A program made the translations under genes and the position numbers. 36,034 bases of DNA from DASVEE01 sp036399695 (GTDB taxonomy: Bacteria > Acidobacteriota > Thermoanaerobaculia > Gp7-AA8), in NCBI GenBank assembly GCA_036399695.1, contig DASWMP010000020.1, positions 1-36,034 on the forward strand, written 5' to 3'. Each line of letters begins with the position of its first letter. The first letter of the stretch is position 1. Shown piece after piece: positions 33,050 through 36,034 of this stretch. Below the pieces are notes generated by a model. That model worked only from the letters and a program-made list of their open reading frames with translations. It was not told the DNA's origin and did no database searches.

Positions 33050-33064
33050 GGCGGGCGGCGGAAG

Positions 33065-33162
33065 TGGCGGAGGCGTGTCGGAATCGAACCAACCCTTCGA
33101 CGCTTCCGCGCCGAAACAACGGTTTTGAAGACCGCGGGGGCCACCAGACCCCATTCGCCTCC
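33065..33162 (-). tRNA. selC: tRNA-Sec, anticodon TCA
   Basis: On the minus strand the transcript starts GGAGGCG (33162-33156), pairing with CGCCTCC (33075-33069), followed by G and encoded CCA. The anticodon loop is CTTCAAA with TCA at 33128-33126. The D stem has GGGG/CCCC; the T arm is GTTGG-TTCGATT-CCGAC; and a long variable arm forms an 8-bp stem with GGAA loop (33115-33096). UGA-reading anticodon, long variable arm and G73 are the marks of selenocysteine tRNA, charged by SerRS and converted by SelA. No selAB or obvious selenoprotein gene is within the window. Confidence 0.93.
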
Positions 33163-33199
33163 AGCGGAGGTGAGCGCGAACGATAACATCCCCCGCGGG

Positions 33200-33396
33200 G
33201 AATGTTGAATGTTGAATGTTCAACGTCGAATGCGCACACCCACGTTGACGGTGAGACCCGAACGCAGAACGCAGAAGTCAGAACGCAGAACGCAGAAAGG
33301 CTCCGCGCCGCCACCGCCCCGGCATTCAACATTCACCATTCAACATTCAACATTTCCCCGTCCCCACTATCTGAATTCTGCGTTCTGCGTTCTGCG
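33200..33396. repeat. Interleaved heptamer inverted repeats F (A-B-A'-B' order)
   Basis: Block A is GAATGTT three times (33200-33220). Block B is AACGCAG-type, five units (33261-33295). Block A' is ATTCAAC-type, four units (33324-33354), complementary to A. Block B' is TTCTGCG three times (33376-33396), complementary to B. The two pairs cross, so both stems can form together only as a pseudoknot. Confidence 0.88.
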
Positions 33397-33453
33397 TTCT
33401 CCACGCCTCTCCCCCGCCCCCACCCCCCGCCCCTCTGCCATAATCCCCGCCGG

Positions 33454-34251
33454 ATGACCCTGCTCTTCCTCATCACCGTCACCGCCCTCGGGGCGATCGT
33501 CGGCTCGTTTCTCAACGTCGTCATCCACCGCTACCCGCTCGGCGAGTCGATCGTCTTTCCCGCCAGCCACTGTCCTCACTGCCAGACCGTCATCAAACCG
33601 TGGGACAACATCCCCGTCCTGAGCTGGCTCATCCTCCTCGGACGTTGCCGCGCCTGCCGAGGGCCGATCTCGCCGCGCTATCCGCTCGTCGAGCTGGCCA
33701 ACGCGCTCTTCTACCTGGCCATCTTCCAGCGCACCGGCCTCTCCTGGGGATTCGTTCCCCTCGCCGCCATCGCCTCGATGACCATCTGCCTCATCTTCAT
33801 CGACGCCGACATCCAGATCCTCCCGGACGTCATCGACCTGCCCGGCATCGCCATCGGACTCGGGATCGGCGCGCTGCACCTCGGCGCCACGACCGACATG
33901 GTCCTGGCCAACACCTTCTTCGACTCCCTCACCGGCGCGCTGCTCGGCGGCGGCATCCTCTGGGCCATTGCCCTCATCTACCAGTTGCTGCGTAAAGTCG
34001 AAGGGATGGGCCTCGGCGACGTGAAGATGCTGGCCATGATCGGCGCCGTCACCGGCTGGGAACCGGTGCTGCCCGTGCTCTTCGTCGCCTCCATCACCGG
34101 CGCGATCTTCGGCGTCGTCGTCGCGCTCCGCAGTGAAGCGCGCTTCCGCGTGGCGCTGCCGTTCGGCGTCTTTCTCGGCTTCGCCTTTTTCATCGTGATG
34201 TTCTTCGGGGCGCCGTTGTACGAATGGTATCTCTCGCTACTGCTCCGCTGA
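33454..34251 (+). CDS. pilD: Type IV prepilin peptidase / N-methyltransferase
   Basis: The ATG at 33454 starts a 265-residue inner-membrane enzyme; upstream in-frame codons only read the heptamer repeats. It has the cytoplasmic zinc motif CPHC-x21-CRAC (Cys40, 43, 65, 68) and the two catalytic Asp: Asp117 in FIDADIQILPD and Asp189 in GLGDVKM. It cuts the leader of type IV pilin or type II secretion pseudopilin and methylates the new N-terminus. It overlaps the next gene, a PilS-like kinase, by 28 bases, supporting a pilus role. Confidence 0.94.
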   Translation: MTLLFLITVTALGAIVGSFLNVVIHRYPLGESIVFPASHCPHCQTVIKPWDNIPVLSWLILLGRCRACRGPISPRYPLVELANALFYLAIFQRTGLSWGFVPLAAIASMTICLIFIDADIQILPDVIDLPGIAIGLGIGALHLGATTDMVLANTFFDSLTGALLGGGILWAIALIYQLLRKVEGMGLGDVKMLAMIGAVTGWEPVLPVLFVASITGAIFGVVVALRSEARFRVALPFGVFLGFAFFIVMFFGAPLYEWYLSLLLR

Positions 34252-35882
34252 CGAAGGTCGGCTTCCGGCGCGACATCCGTCTCTTCCTGACGGCGCTCGT
34301 CGCCTTCTTCGCCGTCCTCATCGCTGTCCTGCTCATCCTCATGCAGCAGATGCTGGGACAGGCCCGCGACGCCAAGTGGGAGCAGTTCGAGCTCGTCGCC
34401 TCCGCCGCCGAGAACGAGTTGTACAAAGCGACGGAAGCAAACCTCGGCGTCGTCCTCACGTCGCTGCGCGTCCGCTACCCCAGCCTCGCCGGCGCTACGC
34501 TGACGCGCCCGGGCGGCTACACCGTCCACTCCGGCAGCGTCATCGAAGGCCAGGGCATCGAAAGCATCACCCGGCGCGGCACCTACGGCTCGCTCGAGCT
34601 CTTCTTCGACGCCTCCGATCTGTACGCGCTCCGGCGCACGTTCCTCCTCACCGCGCTCATCACCATGCTCGCTACCGGCGCGGGCGTCGTCATGCTGCTC
34701 CTCTACATCCCGCGCATCACCGGCCCGATCGAGAAGATGCTCGACCACGCCGTCCAGATGGGCAGCCGCGACCCCGGCGTCGACGAGCAGGACTTCCTCA
34801 TCGACACGTTCCGCAAGTCGCTGGACACGATGAAGGCGCAACAGGAGGAGCTGCAACGGCTGCACGACCAGCAGAAGACGCGCGCCGACGAGTTCGAGCG
34901 CATCACCGCCGCCCTCACGCGCGGCCTCACCTCCGGCATGCTCGCCCTCGACCCGGAGGGCAGGATCGTGGACGCGAACCAGGCCGGGCGCGACATCCTC
35001 CGCGACCACAATCTCAACGGCGTCTCGATCGAGGAAGCACTCGGCAACAGCCCTTTCGCCGACGTGCTCCGCGACGCCGTCACCCACCGCGCACCCCTCT
35101 CGCGCCACGAGACGACGATCGGCGCGCTGATCATCGGCGTCACGACGGTCCCGCTCCTCGGCGAGGCCGGCGACTTCCTCGGCATCCTGGCGCTCTTCAC
35201 CGATCTCACGTCCATCCGCATGCTCGAGCACCGCGTGCGCGACATGCAGACGCTCGCCGATCTCGGCGAAATGTCGGCCGGCATCGCCCACGAGTTCCGC
35301 AACTCCCTGGCCACGATCCTCGGCTACCTCAAGCTCGCGCAGCGCCAGACGATGCCCGACGACGCCGTCACCCGCATCCGCCGCGCGGAGGACGAGGCCT
35401 CGCAGTTGTCGGCGGCAGTCGAGTCGCTGCTCAGCTTCGCCCGGCCGATGCCGCTGCAGAAGCAGTCCGTCGATCTCCGCGAGCTCGTCGACGAGGTCGT
35501 CACCCGTCTCGAGACCACCGCCGGGGAAGTCCCGATCCACGTCACAGGCGACGGCGTGACCCTCGACGCCGACCGCCCCCTGTTCGCCCGCGCGATCGAG
35601 AACATCCTCCGCAACGCCATCGACGCCGTGCGCGAAAAAGGCACCGACGGCCGTATCGACGTCACCCTCACCCGCGATCCGCGCACCCTCACGATCGCCG
35701 ACAACGGTGTAGGCCTCTCGCAGGACGACGCCGCCCGCTTCTTCTTACCGTTCCAGTCCGGCAAGCCCCACGGCTTCGGCCTCGGCCTCCCCCTGGCGAA
35801 GAAGATCGTTCTCCTCCACGGCGGCAGCATCCGCATGACCGGCGCCCCCGGCGAAGGCGCCACCGTGATCGTGGAGCTGTAG
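34224..35882 (+). CDS. Membrane sensor histidine kinase, NtrB/PilS-like
   Basis: This 552-residue kinase has two membrane helices (about 20-42 and 139-162) bracketing a periplasmic sensor region, then a HAMP-like linker and coiled coil (about 165-225), PAS domain (about 226-330), HisKA with His356 (AHEFRNSLATILGY), and ATPase motifs Asn460/Asn464, DNGVG (493-497) and GFGLGL (517-522). The HisKA style is that of NtrB/PilS kinases that act on sigma-54 regulators. The frame overlaps the prepilin peptidase gene, so they are coupled. The partner regulator is probably beyond the window, but a repeat element follows at once. Confidence 0.9.
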   Translation: MVSLATAPLTKVGFRRDIRLFLTALVAFFAVLIAVLLILMQQMLGQARDAKWEQFELVASAAENELYKATEANLGVVLTSLRVRYPSLAGATLTRPGGYTVHSGSVIEGQGIESITRRGTYGSLELFFDASDLYALRRTFLLTALITMLATGAGVVMLLLYIPRITGPIEKMLDHAVQMGSRDPGVDEQDFLIDTFRKSLDTMKAQQEELQRLHDQQKTRADEFERITAALTRGLTSGMLALDPEGRIVDANQAGRDILRDHNLNGVSIEEALGNSPFADVLRDAVTHRAPLSRHETTIGALIIGVTTVPLLGEAGDFLGILALFTDLTSIRMLEHRVRDMQTLADLGEMSAGIAHEFRNSLATILGYLKLAQRQTMPDDAVTRIRRAEDEASQLSAAVESLLSFARPMPLQKQSVDLRELVDEVVTRLETTAGEVPIHVTGDGVTLDADRPLFARAIENILRNAIDAVREKGTDGRIDVTLTRDPRTLTIADNGVGLSQDDAARFFLPFQSGKPHGFGLGLPLAKKIVLLHGGSIRMTGAPGEGATVIVEL

Positions 35883-35907
35883 CCTCACCGAGAGCAGTGG
35901 CGCCGAG

Positions 35908-36034
35908 TTTGGAGTGCGGCAGCGACGCTTCATCAGCTACCGCTTTCCCATAGCGGCAGCGTCGAGCTGCCGTCCCTTTCGGTGCACCACGCAGGCCGCA
36001 GCTCGACGCTGCGGCTATAGGAAAGCGGCAACTG
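35908..36034. repeat. GGAGTGCGG-type element, runs to the window edge
   Basis: It begins TTTGGAGTGCGGCAGCGACG and contains a long inverted pair: CCGCTTTCCCATAGCGGCAG (35940 onward) with the complementary stretch ending GCTATAGGAAAGCGG near 36027. It is related to copies at 5299-5373 and 12460-12537 but larger. Confidence 0.78.

Noticed and set aside
33202..33453. N-terminal extension of the prepilin peptidase
   Set aside because: It reads through heptamer arrays F; the family start is at 33454.
24861..35882. In-frame UGA selenoprotein near tRNA-Sec
   Set aside because: The genes here have full family lengths, and no gene continues as a homologous frame past a UGA.

Overview
The window is GC-rich, densely coded chromosomal DNA from a Gram-negative-type bacterium. 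It encodes outer-membrane-type and lipid-anchored proteins, a TonB/ExbB/ExbD/ExbD energy-transduction operon, a marine-type sortase with its VIT/VWA substrate, a type IV prepilin peptidase with an NtrB/PilS-like kinase, FadE, and a selenocysteine tRNA. Gene content and protein style suggest Acidobacteriota (Thermoanaerobaculia/Vicinamibacteria-like). This is an inference; there is no marker gene such as rRNA to settle it.

Layout. (1) 131-7072, minus: a tight operon of PAP2-type membrane phosphatase, small sigma-70-like factor, very large collagen-like/YadA-head/S74 surface protein, and TMTC-like GT-C glycosyltransferase with TPRs. Two of its junctions overlap by 4 bp (GTGA, ATGA). I read it as a candidate system for making and O-glycosylating a collagen-like surface fibre. 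(2) 7187-8043, plus: a good sigma-70 promoter, a long structured leader, an unknown 166-aa protein and a strong terminator. (3) 8273-12456: a compact cytochrome P450, a convergent RlmN-family radical SAM methyltransferase, then a coupled pair of YhbW-like flavin monooxygenase and NAD(P)-binding oxidoreductase. (4) 12540-20571, minus: sortase and its LPGTA-tailed VIT-VWA substrate, a Cys/His-motif protein, M3 lipoprotein peptidase, beta-barrel protein, metzincin protease and a secreted unknown. (5) 20670-23344, plus: GAF-PAS histidine kinase coupled to a secreted LD-carboxypeptidase. (6) 23476-28584, minus: a 22-aa Lys-rich peptide, an RNR-repeat secreted protein, FadE with a FadR-like operator, and a lipoprotein of repeated DUF5666-like domains. 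(7) 28814-32964, plus: receiver-EAL phosphodiesterase, then tonB-exbB-exbD-exbD. (8) 33065-35882: tRNA-Sec (minus), prepilin peptidase and PilS-like kinase (plus).

The intergenic DNA is unusually structured. At least four repeat families occupy it: REPIN-like elements built of two inverted small hairpins (1-102, 8062-8213, 30150-30297); GGAGTGCGG elements (5299-5373, 12460-12537, 35908-36034); long inverted repeats whose arms are tandem heptamers (10664-10809, 15551-15632, 23363-23455, 27475-27576, 32987-33049, 33200-33396); and nonamer arrays (9486-9572, 15115-15154). Several have entered gene ends: both nonamer arrays provide the TAG stop of the neighbouring gene, and a GGAGTGCGG element encodes part of the sigma factor tail. 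The heptamer-armed hairpins, with changing arm sequence but a partly shared loop, are the most unusual purely DNA-level signal here.
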